DNA from: Rossellomorea vietnamensis
GTDB lineage: Bacteria > Bacillota > Bacilli > Bacillales > Bacillaceae_B
Length of the DNA: 64,000 nucleotides
Assembly (NCBI RefSeq): GCF_008180615.1
Contig: NZ_VTEH01000017.1
Span: 1-64,000, forward strand
Reading direction: 5' to 3'
Part shown: positions 7,731 to 16,757 of the stretch, piece by piece
Layout: each line of letters begins with the position of its first letter
Position numbering within the stretch: the stretch's first letter is position 1
Program-made: the position numbers and the translations under genes
Notes under the pieces: model-generated
Told to the model about the DNA's origin: nothing
Seen by the model: the letters and a program-made list of their open reading frames with translations, nothing else
Database searches by the model: none

Positions 7731-9401
7731 TTAAATCTCGATAATAATCGGTATAATCATCGGTTTCCGTTTGGTTTGCTTAAATAAGTACTGCCCGACG
7801 GATTTCATAATGCTCTGCTTGATGACTTTCCACTGCAGGTTTCCCTGTGGCAGGTCGTCCAGAGTGTCTCTGACAATGTTATTGACCTTCCTGAGCAGTG
7901 CCTCGGAATCTTTCACATAAACAAAGCCGCGGGAAATGGTATCGGGCCCTGAAAGCAGACGCTGTTCTGCCTTGCTCAATGTCAGAACGATAACAAGAAT
8001 TCCGTCTTCGGAAAGCTGCCTGCGGTCGCGCAGGACAATATTCCCGACATCTCCGACACTTACTCCGTCGACATAGGTGTCTCCTGCTGCTACTGAGCGG
8101 GTCTGTCTTGCTTCTCCATCTTCTATATCAACGACCTCGCCATTTTTTATAATAAATGTATGGCCTGTTTCCACCCCGACAGATTCAGCCAGCAACCTGT
8201 GATGGTGGAGCATCCTTGTTTCTCCGTGAATAGGGATGAAATACTTCGGATTCATGAGAGTCAGCATCAACTTCAAATCTTCCTGATATCCGTGCCCGGA
8301 AACATGCATGCCGGTAGTGCTGCCTGTTCCATAAATAACATGAGCTCCAAGATTGTACAGGTTATCAATGATTTTTGACACACCTTTTTCATTGCCAGGG
8401 ATAGGGGAAGCAGCCAGGATCACGGTGTCCCCAGGATCTATTGTTACATCACGGAATTGTCCAGATGAGAGCCGGCCTAGTGCGGCCATTTGTTCTCCCT
8501 GGCTGCCTGTGCACAGAATGGCGACTTTATCGGAATGGTAGGAGTCGATATCTCTATGGTCGATGATCATGCCTTCCGGGACATTGAGGTAGCCTCTTTC
8601 CAACGCGACTGACACTACATTGACCATACTGCGGCCTAGCAGAGCAAGCTTTCTGTTTGTTTTCATGGCTGCGTGAACGACCTGCTGCACCCGATTCACG
8701 TTGGAGGCGAAAGTCGAAACGAATATTTTTCCTTCAGCCTTTATAAACGCCTCATCCATATGGCTGCTGACGATGCTTTCAGAAGGAGAAAACCCTCCGC
8801 GTTCCGCATTGGTGCTTTCGGATAGCAAAGCTAAGACGCCTCTTTTACCGATTTCGGCCATTTTATGTATGTCCGACTTCTGGTTATTGAGAGGAGTCCA
8901 ATCAAATTTGAAATCACCAGTATGGACTACGGTCCCTTGAGGAGTATCAAAAACAATGCCCAGGCAATCAGGAATACTGTGGCTGACGTTAAAAAAGGAG
9001 GCTTTAATGGATCCGAACTCTATCACAGAATTGGAATCAATCGGTATAAGGGTCGTTTCCCGCCTCAATTTATGTTCTTCCAGCTTCAATTCAATGAGGC
9101 CGAGGGTAAAATTGGTCGCATAGACGGGTACATTCAATTTTTTCAAAAGGTATGGTACTCCGCCAATATGATCCTCATGTCCATGGGTGACCAGAAGTGC
9201 TTTGACTTTGGCGGCATTTTCTTCAAGATAACCTATATCAGGGATGATCAGATCGATTCCCATTAAGGATTCATCAGGGAACTTTCCACCGCTGTCAATG
9301 ATGACAAGGTCATCTCCGTATTGAAGGACATACATATTCTTTCCGATTTCATTACAGCCGCCCAGGGCAAAAATCGATAATAAGCTGGTACTTTCACTCA
9401 T
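7731..9401 (-). CDS. ribonuclease J family protein
   Basis: 556 residues, the usual RNase J length. Metallo-beta-lactamase/beta-CASP exonuclease-endonuclease of mRNA decay and processing. Visible motifs: HGHEDHIGG (73-81) binding two zinc ions, HSIPD, HTGDFKFD, the beta-CASP FASNVNRVQQ and SGHG segment, and PIHGE with the C-terminal KTKRKPMIIPII tail. The complete HGHEDH differs from the degenerate HGHDEN of B. subtilis RNase J2 (as recalled), while some C-terminal text is J2-like. It lacks the rpoY/ykzG neighbour of rnjA and the dap neighbours of rnjB, so it may be a third paralogue. RBS AGGAGG precedes the ATG. Confidence 0.9.
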   Translation of the reverse strand: MSESTSLLSIFALGGCNEIGKNMYVLQYGDDLVIIDSGGKFPDESLMGIDLIIPDIGYLEENAAKVKALLVTHGHEDHIGGVPYLLKKLNVPVYATNFTLGLIELKLEEHKLRRETTLIPIDSNSVIEFGSIKASFFNVSHSIPDCLGIVFDTPQGTVVHTGDFKFDWTPLNNQKSDIHKMAEIGKRGVLALLSESTNAERGGFSPSESIVSSHMDEAFIKAEGKIFVSTFASNVNRVQQVVHAAMKTNRKLALLGRSMVNVVSVALERGYLNVPEGMIIDHRDIDSYHSDKVAILCTGSQGEQMAALGRLSSGQFRDVTIDPGDTVILAASPIPGNEKGVSKIIDNLYNLGAHVIYGTGSTTGMHVSGHGYQEDLKLMLTLMNPKYFIPIHGETRMLHHHRLLAESVGVETGHTFIIKNGEVVDIEDGEARQTRSVAAGDTYVDGVSVGDVGNIVLRDRRQLSEDGILVIVLTLSKAEQRLLSGPDTISRGFVYVKDSEALLRKVNNIVRDTLDDLPQGNLQWKVIKQSIMKSVGQYLFKQTKRKPMIIPIIIEI

Positions 9402-9560
9402 AGCTTTTCCTCCTGTTGGTGTTTTGCGCTTATCATTCCCTAGTTGTTTTGGTTCTATTTACCTTATATAACTCAAGGGATCCAATTACGTACTTATTTA
9501 GGATAACTTCGATAAAAAGAACCATAATACTTCTTATAACCATTATCTGGGAGGGTTACT

Positions 9561-9737
9561 ATGAGATATAGAGAAGAACAGCCTTGTATAAGATGTGGGA
9601 TCCCTTATTCCATTAAAGCGTTCTACTATAAAGGAAACGTTCTTATGCACTGCGGTATATGCAGAGAAGAGATACGGGAGAATAAACAGCAGAAGATGAA
9701 GCGGCTGCTGGCGGCCGAGGAAGAATTATCTTCTTAA
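9561..9737 (+). CDS. 58-residue zinc-ribbon-like protein
   Basis: ATG with GGGAGGG 6 nt upstream. The product has two CxxC pairs, PCIRCG (8-13) and HCGIC, spaced for a small zinc knuckle, then a basic-acidic helix ENKQQKMKRLLAAEEELSS. No family name recognised. A stem-loop follows. Confidence 0.7.
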   Translation: MRYREEQPCIRCGIPYSIKAFYYKGNVLMHCGICREEIRENKQQKMKRLLAAEEELSS

Positions 9738-9753
9738 ACTTAATATATTTTAT

Positions 9754-9780
9754 GAGGGCACTAAGTTAGTGCCCTCGATT
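9754..9780 (+). terminator. stem-loop after the zinc-ribbon gene
   Basis: Perfect 9-bp stem GAGGGCACT (9754-9762) and AGTGCCCTC (9768-9776), tail GATTTAAAT is only moderately T-rich. Confidence 0.6.
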
Positions 9781-10030
9781 TAAATAGGAAAACCTGTTGG
9801 TATTAAAATAAATTCAAAGAAAAACAGTCTGTCAAATTATTATGCGGCTATATCCAGGGTAAAGAATTCATATTTTTCGTTCTTACTTCTTATGAAAGAA
9901 AGGACTCAGCCTGTCAGATATTAAAGAGGAGTTATATGCAACTCTCATTCGTTTGCAGCATATACTGCTTGTGAAAGTTAGCTTCATGCAAAAAAATAGC
10001 GCGTGGCTATTTTAAGGAGGGTGGGTAGTT

Positions 10031-10159
10031 ATGCAGAAAGAGGTGACACTGGAAAAGAACAACAGAATTTTGAAAAAAAGATTTCTTCGGTTTGCTACAA
10101 CTCTGTTACCCGTAGCCCTTTCAATCATTTTGTATCTTTTAGTAAAATATATGTTTTAG
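10031..10159 (+). CDS. 42-residue single-helix membrane peptide
   Basis: A very good RBS (AAGGAGGG) lies ahead of the ATG. The peptide has a basic N-terminal half (KNNRILKKRFLR) and one transmembrane helix (TLLPVALSIILYLLVKYMF). No family recognised. Confidence 0.65.
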   Translation: MQKEVTLEKNNRILKKRFLRFATTLLPVALSIILYLLVKYMF

Positions 10160-10351
10160 AAATAGGGAGTGAATACTAATCAAATGAGCTTCTGAAGTGC
10201 AGGTTGGACGGTTTGCAAGCTTCAAGCTTCTTAATAATGGCTGAGGCAGACGGTGTGACTCTACGGTTTTTCACCCATATTTTTGCGCGAAGGAAACATT
10301 TTTAGGGAGAGCGAATATACTTTAGTAAGCACAAATAAAGGGGTGGTGAAA

Positions 10352-10477
10352 ATGAATACTTCCGGCAGAATTCAGAAGAAGATCAACAGATATGCTGTTG
10401 TCTTTAAGGCAATGGGAATCCTTAGCGAGGAAGAATTGAATAAAATAACAGAAAAGAAGCAAAAGAAAAACTATTAA
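10352..10477 (+). CDS. 41-residue basic protein
   Basis: ATG at 10352 is chosen for the GGGGTGG RBS just upstream; the frame opens 23 codons earlier without one. Sequence MNTSGRIQKKINRYAVVFKA then MGILSEEELNKITEKKQ. Resembles short Bacillus peptides with a helix followed by a GILSEEE turn; function unknown. Confidence 0.55.
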   Translation: MNTSGRIQKKINRYAVVFKAMGILSEEELNKITEKKQKKNY

Positions 10478-10597
10478 AGAACAATTTTATGGTGATATTC
10501 AACTATTTTAACTAAAAGAATTTATTTTGGTTGAAGGAAACAATTAATGTGTTGTAGAATATGGTTAAAGTGGCTGGAAAAAGGTGGTGAATAAAGT

Positions 10598-10640
10598 TAA
10601 CACTGTAAAGCGCTAAAAGGGACTTTCCCTCTTAACGGAT
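10598..10640. repeat. degenerate copy of a dispersed hairpin repeat
   Basis: Contains AAAGCGCTAAAAGGGA, a short loop and TCCCTCTTA, matching the inner half of the long palindromes at 32261-32303 and 62604-62648. The outer arms are eroded. Confidence 0.4.
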
Positions 10641-10691
10641 TAAGGCAGTAAAGTCATAAGTTGAAAGGCTTCTATATTTTTTTGTCTAAAA

Positions 10692-10748
10692 GTTGCACAA
10701 GGGAAACTATTATGTGGTCGGGTAACTAATTTGTCCTAAGTTAAAAAC
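10692..10748 (+). promoter_or_regulatory. two MntR-box-like operators
   Basis: GTTGCACAAGGGAAACT (about 10692-10708) and AATTTGTCCTAAGTTAAAA (about 10728-10746) resemble the recalled MntR box TTTGCCTTAAGGAAACT. They lie 25-80 bp before mntA, where a manganese-responsive DtxR-family repressor would act. Confidence 0.6.
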
Positions 10749-10770
10749 GTATGGAGAGAGGTATGTAGAG

Positions 10771-11706
10771 ATGAAACTAATGAAAAATGCTTTTTTGACA
10801 GGTGCTGCACTTCTATTGATTTTAAGCGGATGTTCGAATAATGACCAAACAGAGGCGGAAGCAGATGGAGGTAAGATCAAGGTCACATCAACGATCGGCC
10901 AGATTAATGATATCGTAAAAAACGTGGGTGGTGAACATGTCGACTCTGCTGGTTTGATGAAGTCAGGCGTTGATCCCCATCTTTATAAGGCATCTCAAGG
11001 TGACATAAAAAAACTGGAGGAAGCAGATCTGATTTTCTATAACGGATTGCATCTTGAAGGGAAAATGATTGAGATTTTCGAGAAAATGGAAGATGAAAAG
11101 CCAACGATTGCGGTAACAAAAGATATACCGGAGGCTGATTTGTTAAAGTCTGCAGATGGATACGCGGAGCATGACCCTCACGTGTGGTTTGATATAGAGC
11201 TGTGGATCAAGGTCACTGAAACAGTGACGGAAGAGCTTTCCAACTATGACAAAGAGAATGCTGGCGAATATATAGCGAATGGAGAAGCTTTCATTCAAAA
11301 ATTAGAGGAACTTGACCAATATGCCGAAGAACAGATATCGACCATACCTGAACAATCCAGAGTCCTGGTTACAGCTCATGATGCATTTGGATATTTTGGT
11401 GAAGCTTATGGCATTAAGGTAATGGGACTTCAGGGGATCAGCACGGCTTCTGAATCAGGGTCAAAGGATGTAAGCGAGCTGCGGGATTTCTTGGTTGATA
11501 ATAAAGTGAAAGCGGTCTTTGTTGAATCCAGCGTGCCGAAAAAAGCCATCGAAGCGGTCATTGAAGGAGCAAAGGAAAAAGGGCATGAAGTGGAAATCGG
11601 TGGAGAACTCTTCTCAGATGCCATGGGAGAAGAAGGGACCGAAGAAGGAACGTATTTGGGAATGGTCCGCCATAACGTGGATACGATTGTCAATGCTCTG
11701 AAATAA
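10771..11706 (+). CDS. mntA: manganese ABC transporter substrate-binding lipoprotein
   Basis: 311 residues. Signal peptide with lipobox LSGC (Cys21), then a cluster A-I metal-binding protein with the expected ligand segments GVDPHLY, HDPHVWFD, GISTASESGS and a late GELFSDAMG; it lacks the His-rich loop of zinc-binding ZnuA proteins, and its operon is Mn-type. It captures Mn2+ outside the membrane and passes it to MntC/MntD. First gene of a five-gene operon with gaps of 10-17 bp or overlap. RBS GAGAGG before the ATG. Confidence 0.9.
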   Translation: MKLMKNAFLTGAALLLILSGCSNNDQTEAEADGGKIKVTSTIGQINDIVKNVGGEHVDSAGLMKSGVDPHLYKASQGDIKKLEEADLIFYNGLHLEGKMIEIFEKMEDEKPTIAVTKDIPEADLLKSADGYAEHDPHVWFDIELWIKVTETVTEELSNYDKENAGEYIANGEAFIQKLEELDQYAEEQISTIPEQSRVLVTAHDAFGYFGEAYGIKVMGLQGISTASESGSKDVSELRDFLVDNKVKAVFVESSVPKKAIEAVIEGAKEKGHEVEIGGELFSDAMGEEGTEEGTYLGMVRHNVDTIVNALK

Positions 11707-11719
11707 AGGAGGAGTTAGA

Positions 11720-12472
11720 ATGAATTCACCATTAAAGGTACAAAACCTGGCAGTAGCTTATCAAAAGAAGCCGGTATTAAGGAATATTTCGTTCAGCGTT
11801 CCTGAAGGCAGCTTGATCGGGATCATTGGACCCAATGGAGCCGGAAAATCAACGCTGATAAAATCGATACTTGAACTGATACCTTCCTTGGGAGGTGATG
11901 TCGAGATATTCGGAAGTTCATATAAAAACTCCCGAAAGCGTGTAGGATATGTGCCTCAAAGGGAATCAGTCGACTGGGATTTTCCGACGGATGCTCTGGA
12001 TGTTGTAACAATGGGCCGTTACGGCCATCTTGGCTGGATCAGCCGACCAAGGAAGAAAGATAAAATGTTTGCCATGGAATGCTTGGAAAAGGTCGGGATG
12101 GCGGAATATGCCAACCGCCAGATCAGCCAGCTTTCGGGAGGGCAGCAGCAGCGCGTATTCCTTGCTCGGGCTTTGGCTCAGGATGCAGATCTGTATTTTA
12201 TGGATGAACCATTTGTTGGGGTAGATGCGGCTACTGAGAAAGCGATAATCTCTTTATTAAACGAATTGAAGCAGCAAGGAAAAACGGTTCTCGTGGTCCA
12301 TCACGATCTTAATACTGTTAAGGAATATTTTGATTGGATCATGCTGCTCAATGTAGAGTTAATCGGAGTAGGGCCGACGGAAGATCTCTTTACAAAGGAA
12401 TACTTGCAAAAGACATATGGTGGAAAACTAACTATGCTGGACTCCGGTTCAACAGCTTTGATAGGGAATTGA
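11720..12472 (+). CDS. mntB: manganese ABC transporter ATP-binding protein
   Basis: 250 residues with Walker A GPNGAGKST (37-45), Q-loop VPQRE, signature LSGGQQQR, Walker B LYFMDEP and the switch His in VVHHD. It powers uptake through the MntC/MntD pair. RBS AGGAGG is 7 nt before the ATG, 13 bp after mntA. Confidence 0.92.
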   Translation: MNSPLKVQNLAVAYQKKPVLRNISFSVPEGSLIGIIGPNGAGKSTLIKSILELIPSLGGDVEIFGSSYKNSRKRVGYVPQRESVDWDFPTDALDVVTMGRYGHLGWISRPRKKDKMFAMECLEKVGMAEYANRQISQLSGGQQQRVFLARALAQDADLYFMDEPFVGVDAATEKAIISLLNELKQQGKTVLVVHHDLNTVKEYFDWIMLLNVELIGVGPTEDLFTKEYLQKTYGGKLTMLDSGSTALIGN

Positions 12473-12482
12473 GGTGATCGGA

Positions 12483-13409
12483 TTGAACTGGCTTACTTTC
12501 TTTCAAGACCCGAATACTCAATGGATTTTGCTTGGTTCCATGCTGCTGGGGATAAGCAGCGGGGTCATCGGATGTTTCACATACCTCCGAAAGCAGTCAC
12601 TCATGGGGGATGCCCTTTCTCATGCAGCTTTACCAGGAGTCTGCACAGCCTTTATGCTGACAGGAACCAAATCTATTGGCTTCTTCCTGATCGGGGCAGT
12701 TATTGCAGGTTTATTAGCCACTCTAATGATCAGCGTAATAACGAAATACTCAAGAATCAAGCAGGATTCTGCGCTGGGGATTATCCTGACAGTTTTCTTC
12801 GGAGTTGGGATTGTTTTACTGACACAGATACAGCACAGCAGCAGCGGAAACCAAAGCGGTTTGGATAAATTTTTATTCGGGCAGGCAGCCTCCATGGTGC
12901 AATCGGATGTTTACACCATGGCAGCCATCAGCCTGTTCCTGGTTGGTGTTTGCGCCTTGTTTTTTAAGGAATTTAAACTGCTGTCTTTTGATCCAGGCTT
13001 TGCAAAAGGAATCGGTCTTCCGATCTTCCTGCTTGATCAGTTCATCATGCTCCTTCTCGTAATTGCCGTTGTCATTGGCATTCAGGCAGTGGGCGTAGTT
13101 CTGATGGCAGCATTGCTGATAACACCTGCAGTATCCGCCCGCTATTGGACAGAAAAGCTGCATGTGATGGTCGTTCTCGCCGGGGTTTTTGGTGCATTAA
13201 GTGGATTTGCAGGTACCATCGTCAGTACAATGGCTTCAAATCTGCCGACAGGTCCGCTCGTCGTACTGTCAGCTACTGCACTCTTTGTGGTCAGTATCAT
13301 TTTCTCACCTACTAGAGGAGTTCTGGCGAAAGTTAAAATGAGGATGGGTGCAAAGCGGAATTACGAAGAGGTATACATGAATGCTAAAGTGAAGGAGAGG
13401 TCATCATGA
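12483..13409 (+). CDS. mntC: manganese ABC transporter permease
   Basis: 308 residues, about eight hydrophobic segments, ABC-3 (FecCD-like, ZnuB/MntC) family, with GDALSHAALPG near residue 45 and the C-terminal VVGIQAVGVVLMAALLITPA motif. TTG at 12483 is preferred because GAGGTGA lies 5 nt upstream; GTG at 12474 lies within that RBS. Its tail overlaps mntD by 4 bp, indicating translational coupling. Confidence 0.88.
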   Translation: MNWLTFFQDPNTQWILLGSMLLGISSGVIGCFTYLRKQSLMGDALSHAALPGVCTAFMLTGTKSIGFFLIGAVIAGLLATLMISVITKYSRIKQDSALGIILTVFFGVGIVLLTQIQHSSSGNQSGLDKFLFGQAASMVQSDVYTMAAISLFLVGVCALFFKEFKLLSFDPGFAKGIGLPIFLLDQFIMLLLVIAVVIGIQAVGVVLMAALLITPAVSARYWTEKLHVMVVLAGVFGALSGFAGTIVSTMASNLPTGPLVVLSATALFVVSIIFSPTRGVLAKVKMRMGAKRNYEEVYMNAKVKERSS

Positions 13410-14290
13410 ATGATTTCTGGATAATATTTATTGGTGCTCTCGTGGCTTGCTCCTGCAGTATTCTAGGATGCTTTCTAGTTTTAAGAAAGATGTCAATGAT
13501 AGGGGACGCTATAAGTCATGCAGTCCTTCCGGGAATTGTGCTGGCATTTCTGTTTAGCGGTTCAAGGGATTCGCTATTCATGATGATTGGGGCGGCAGCA
13601 CTAGGGTTGGTAACCGTGTTTTTGATACAAATGTTCCAGAATAACGGCGTGCAGTCTGATGCTTCGATCGGCGTTGTTTTTACTGCACTATTTGCAATTG
13701 GAGTGGTGCTAGTAAGTTTATTCACAAGGCAGATCGACTTGGATTTAGATTGTGTCCTTTATGGCGAGATAGCCTACGCTCCATGGGATACCTTTCAAAT
13801 TGGCGGCATGAGCTTAGGCCCTGTCGCTGTATGGGGAATTGGATCCGTGTTCTTGTTGAGCATTTTGATTATAAGTTTGTTCTATAAACAATTCAAAATT
13901 TGTTCTTTCGACCCTGCGATGGCAGCTGCATTGGGAATTCCCGTTGTTTTGTTTCATTATCTTTTGATGGGATTAGTATCATTAACAACTGTCGCTTCAT
14001 TTGAAAGTGTTGGTGCCATACTGGTCGTCGGAATGATTATTGTACCCGCAGCTACTGCTTATCTTCTGACCGAAAAGCTGAGCAGCATGATTTTTATCAG
14101 TATGGGTGTTGGTATTATCAGTTCCATTGCAGGATATTATCTCGCTTACTTTTTGGATGCGTCGATTGCCGGTTCGATGATTTCTGTTGCAGGCGGATTA
14201 TTCTTACTTGTGTTTCTGTTTTCTCCGTCGCATGGAATTGTTGTGAAGAAAGTAATCAGAAGAAAGCTTGTTTCTGGCGAAGCAGTTTAG
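13406..14290 (+). CDS. mntD: manganese ABC transporter permease
   Basis: 294 residues, second ABC-3 permease, with GDAISHAVLPG and ESVGAILVVGMIIVPAATA at the matching positions of mntC. The two permeases presumably form the channel heterodimer. ATG overlaps the mntC stop by ATGA; AAGGAGAGG precedes it. Confidence 0.9.
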   Translation: MNDFWIIFIGALVACSCSILGCFLVLRKMSMIGDAISHAVLPGIVLAFLFSGSRDSLFMMIGAAALGLVTVFLIQMFQNNGVQSDASIGVVFTALFAIGVVLVSLFTRQIDLDLDCVLYGEIAYAPWDTFQIGGMSLGPVAVWGIGSVFLLSILIISLFYKQFKICSFDPAMAAALGIPVVLFHYLLMGLVSLTTVASFESVGAILVVGMIIVPAATAYLLTEKLSSMIFISMGVGIISSIAGYYLAYFLDASIAGSMISVAGGLFLLVFLFSPSHGIVVKKVIRRKLVSGEAV

Positions 14291-14306
14291 AAAGAGGTGA
14301 TCTAAG

Positions 14307-14681
14307 ATGCCATCACCCTCGGAAGAAAAGTATTTGGAAGAGATATATTATGCTGTGTTGGAAAATGGATATGCCAGAATTTCTTTAGTAGCAAAATCAT
14401 TGAAGGTAGGGGTCTCCTCTGTTTCAAAGATGGCTGGCAGATTAGCTCAGGAAGGGTTCATTGATTACAAACCTTATGGAATTATAGCTCTAACACAAAA
14501 AGGGATGAAAAAAGGCCGTGAATTGGAGAGGAACCATAAAGTACTCGAAGAATTCTTCCGTATGGTGGAATTGGAAGAAACCCTCATTGAGCAGGAGGTC
14601 ATGAATATAGCACATCACTTAAGCAATGAAGCGTTGAAAAAAATAGAAATACATGTAAAAGAGAAGAGGACCAATTCATAA
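14307..14681 (+). CDS. MntR-like DtxR-family regulator with altered metal site
   Basis: 124 residues: winged helix (about 5-70, recognition helix around SSVSKMAGRLAQEGFIDY) and the start of the dimerisation/metal domain; shorter than B. subtilis MntR (142). MntR ligands as recalled are D8, E11, H77, E99, E102 and H103. By alignment this protein has K8, E11, H77, M99, A102 and H103. Half of the manganese ligands are lost while the flanking HHLS is kept. It is the last gene of the mnt operon (16 bp after mntD, RBS AAAGAGGTGA). It may be a metal-independent or differently tuned regulator. Confidence 0.82.
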   Translation: MPSPSEEKYLEEIYYAVLENGYARISLVAKSLKVGVSSVSKMAGRLAQEGFIDYKPYGIIALTQKGMKKGRELERNHKVLEEFFRMVELEETLIEQEVMNIAHHLSNEALKKIEIHVKEKRTNS

Positions 14682-14746
14682 CATTCCTAATTTACTAAGT
14701 GATAACTGGTTTTATAACACCATTTTGATGGCCAGATTCAATGGAT

Positions 14747-14778
14747 GAGCAGCGGATTAGTTCCTCTGCTCTTTTTTT
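14747..14778 (+). terminator. terminator of the mnt operon
   Basis: GAGCAG (14747-14752) and CTGCTC (14766-14771) followed by seven T. Confidence 0.85.
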
Positions 14779-14859
14779 GTTATGAGAGACTTTTGAACAC
14801 CAATTTATGGTAAAATGATAATGTTTTATTGTAGAATTTAGTCGAGAGGGGAAAAGAAA

Positions 14860-15732
14860 GTGGTGGCAAAATCGTTTGTGAGAAAGCTGTTGGAGCCAAT
14901 TCTTATCATACTTGGAATTCTGTTGGTAAGCGCAGGGTCAGGATTATTTCTTACTCAAAGACCGTCATTAAGGACTTATTGGGAGAGCTTGCGGAGTGTG
15001 CTGGTTGATTTATCACATCCGTTCCAACTTGTTTATATTAACCCCATATCGGATGTGGAGAGGGAATTGTTCCCGATTATCATTACAGCTTTCATCAGCA
15101 GTGCAAAAATTGTGTTTCTAGCTTTATTCATTGCCATAGTGGTGTCGGTTCTGCTTCTGGTACTCTTCTATTCCGCAGGGAAATGGTTCAGAGGAGTTAT
15201 TAAATCCACCTCTTTTTTAGTTAGCTCGCTTCCTGATATCTTTGTCATTTCAGCTTTGCAGATTTTTGTCATTTGGTTCTTCAAACAGTCGGGAATATTA
15301 TTAATCGACGTGGCCTCGGTCGGAGAGAATCAGGTGATTCTATTTCCTGCTGTAACGCTTAGTATTCTGCCGGCATTTTTCTTCCTTGGATTGATGGTGT
15401 CTTTTATCGGGGAGGAAGAGAATTTACCTTACGTCGAGCTGGCCAGGGGAAAAGGCCTGACGAAGTACAATCTGCTTTTCGTACATATGATCCGGAATAT
15501 CTTGATCAGTTTAACATATCATGCAAAACAAATTGTCTCGATGATGCTTTCAAATCTATTAATCTTAGAATATCTCTTTAATGTTTTCGGTGTAACATCT
15601 TTTCTGTTCACTTATAACACTCCTTCGATCTTTGCAATTACAGCAATTCTCCTCTTTATTCCGATCTATTCTCTATTAAAAGGACTGCAATTTGTAATTA
15701 AACGGAGAATCGGGAAGGAGATGAGCTTATGA
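14860..15732 (+). CDS. ABC transporter permease (DppB/OppB-like), orphan pair
   Basis: 290 residues, about six membrane segments and the EAA-type loop ELARGKGLTKYNLLFVHMIR that docks onto an ATPase. GTG start with GAGAGGGG 8 nt upstream. It overlaps the next permease gene by ATGA. Neither a substrate-binding protein nor an ATPase is adjacent, which is unusual for peptide/nickel-type importers; partners must be encoded elsewhere or the pair has another role. The N-terminal extracytoplasmic part (RPSLRTYWESLRSVLVDLSH) is shorter than in DppB. Confidence 0.82.
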   Translation: MVAKSFVRKLLEPILIILGILLVSAGSGLFLTQRPSLRTYWESLRSVLVDLSHPFQLVYINPISDVERELFPIIITAFISSAKIVFLALFIAIVVSVLLLVLFYSAGKWFRGVIKSTSFLVSSLPDIFVISALQIFVIWFFKQSGILLIDVASVGENQVILFPAVTLSILPAFFFLGLMVSFIGEEENLPYVELARGKGLTKYNLLFVHMIRNILISLTYHAKQIVSMMLSNLLILEYLFNVFGVTSFLFTYNTPSIFAITAILLFIPIYSLLKGLQFVIKRRIGKEMSL

Positions 15733-16745
15733 GGAATCGAACTGGTTATAAAGGGGTCGTGTTCATATGTACTGCTTTTGTAGTCTTGATGGTGGGGGGA
15801 AGCCTGGTATTCAATAATTTCTTTGATGGAGAGATTCCTCAGACCACCTTGAAATATGATGAATCAGGAAACCTGATTGGAGGAGCACCTTTCAAGCCTT
15901 CTCTTGATTTTCCTTTTGGAACGGACCGTAATGGGTATGATATGTTTTTTAAGGTACTGCAGGGAGCTCAATATACGTTGGGAGCAGCCATTCTCATTTC
16001 TATTTTAAGTTTCTTGATATCTTTTGTTTTTGGAATTGCAGGAGGTTTTCGAAATTCACGAAGCAAGTACGTGACACAGACAATCCTCACCTCTTTTTAT
16101 TTTATTCCGCAGTCAATCATTGCTTATAACGTCTTGTACCCTTTACTTTGGGAGACGTCTGCCGGATTTCAGACCACTTTTACCGAGAGGGTTATATGGC
16201 AAATCGTCACCCTTGCCTTGATCACGGTCCCGACGACTGCCATTTTAATTTCCAACGAAACTCGGGAAATCCTTCAGAAAGAATTCATCTTGAGTGCCAG
16301 GGTACTTGGAGGCAGCAAGTTTTTTCTATTTAGGAAGCATCTGCTGCCTCATTTGAAAATGAGATTGTTCATCATCTTTCCAAAAATCATCATCCAAGCT
16401 TTATTGATCATTGCACACTTAGGGTTTTTCACTCTGTTCTTTGGGGGAACTGATGTATGTTATGAGCCGTTTTGTGATCCGCCAAAGCCTTTTGTACAGG
16501 AATGGGCAGGAATGATGGCGATGAACTATAAGGATATTTTTAACGCATCCTGGATATTCATGGTGCCGATGCTGTTCTTTTCACTCACCATTCTTTCGCT
16601 GAATGGGATAACTAAAGGGTTGGAAGGTTTGTCTAATTCGGAGGACAGAAAGAAAGGAATCTCTTCTGAAACGGACAGAGAAGACCGTTACGTTTCTGAT
16701 TCTAAAGATGCCGCTAACCAATTTCGTCTGATATCCAAAGGGTGA
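15729..16745 (+). CDS. ABC transporter permease (DppC/OppC-like), orphan pair
   Basis: 338 residues, five or six membrane segments. The periplasmic entry segment PSLDFPFGTDRNGYDMF is the hallmark LGTDxxGRDxF motif of OppC/DppC permeases, and SARVLGGSKFFLFRKHLLPH is the EAA loop. A Cys-containing insert (DVCYEPFCDPP) precedes the last helices. A charged cytosolic tail of about 40 residues follows. Translationally coupled to the previous permease. The truncated permease at 7082-7400 is a paralogue of its C-terminal end. Confidence 0.85.
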   Translation: MRNRTGYKGVVFICTAFVVLMVGGSLVFNNFFDGEIPQTTLKYDESGNLIGGAPFKPSLDFPFGTDRNGYDMFFKVLQGAQYTLGAAILISILSFLISFVFGIAGGFRNSRSKYVTQTILTSFYFIPQSIIAYNVLYPLLWETSAGFQTTFTERVIWQIVTLALITVPTTAILISNETREILQKEFILSARVLGGSKFFLFRKHLLPHLKMRLFIIFPKIIIQALLIIAHLGFFTLFFGGTDVCYEPFCDPPKPFVQEWAGMMAMNYKDIFNASWIFMVPMLFFSLTILSLNGITKGLEGLSNSEDRKKGISSETDREDRYVSDSKDAANQFRLISKG

Positions 16746-16757
16746 ATCCCTTTTTAT
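16737..16757 (+). terminator. terminator overlapping the permease stop codon
   Basis: AAAGGG-TGAAT-CCCTTT followed by TT; the TGA stop lies in the loop. Confidence 0.7.
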
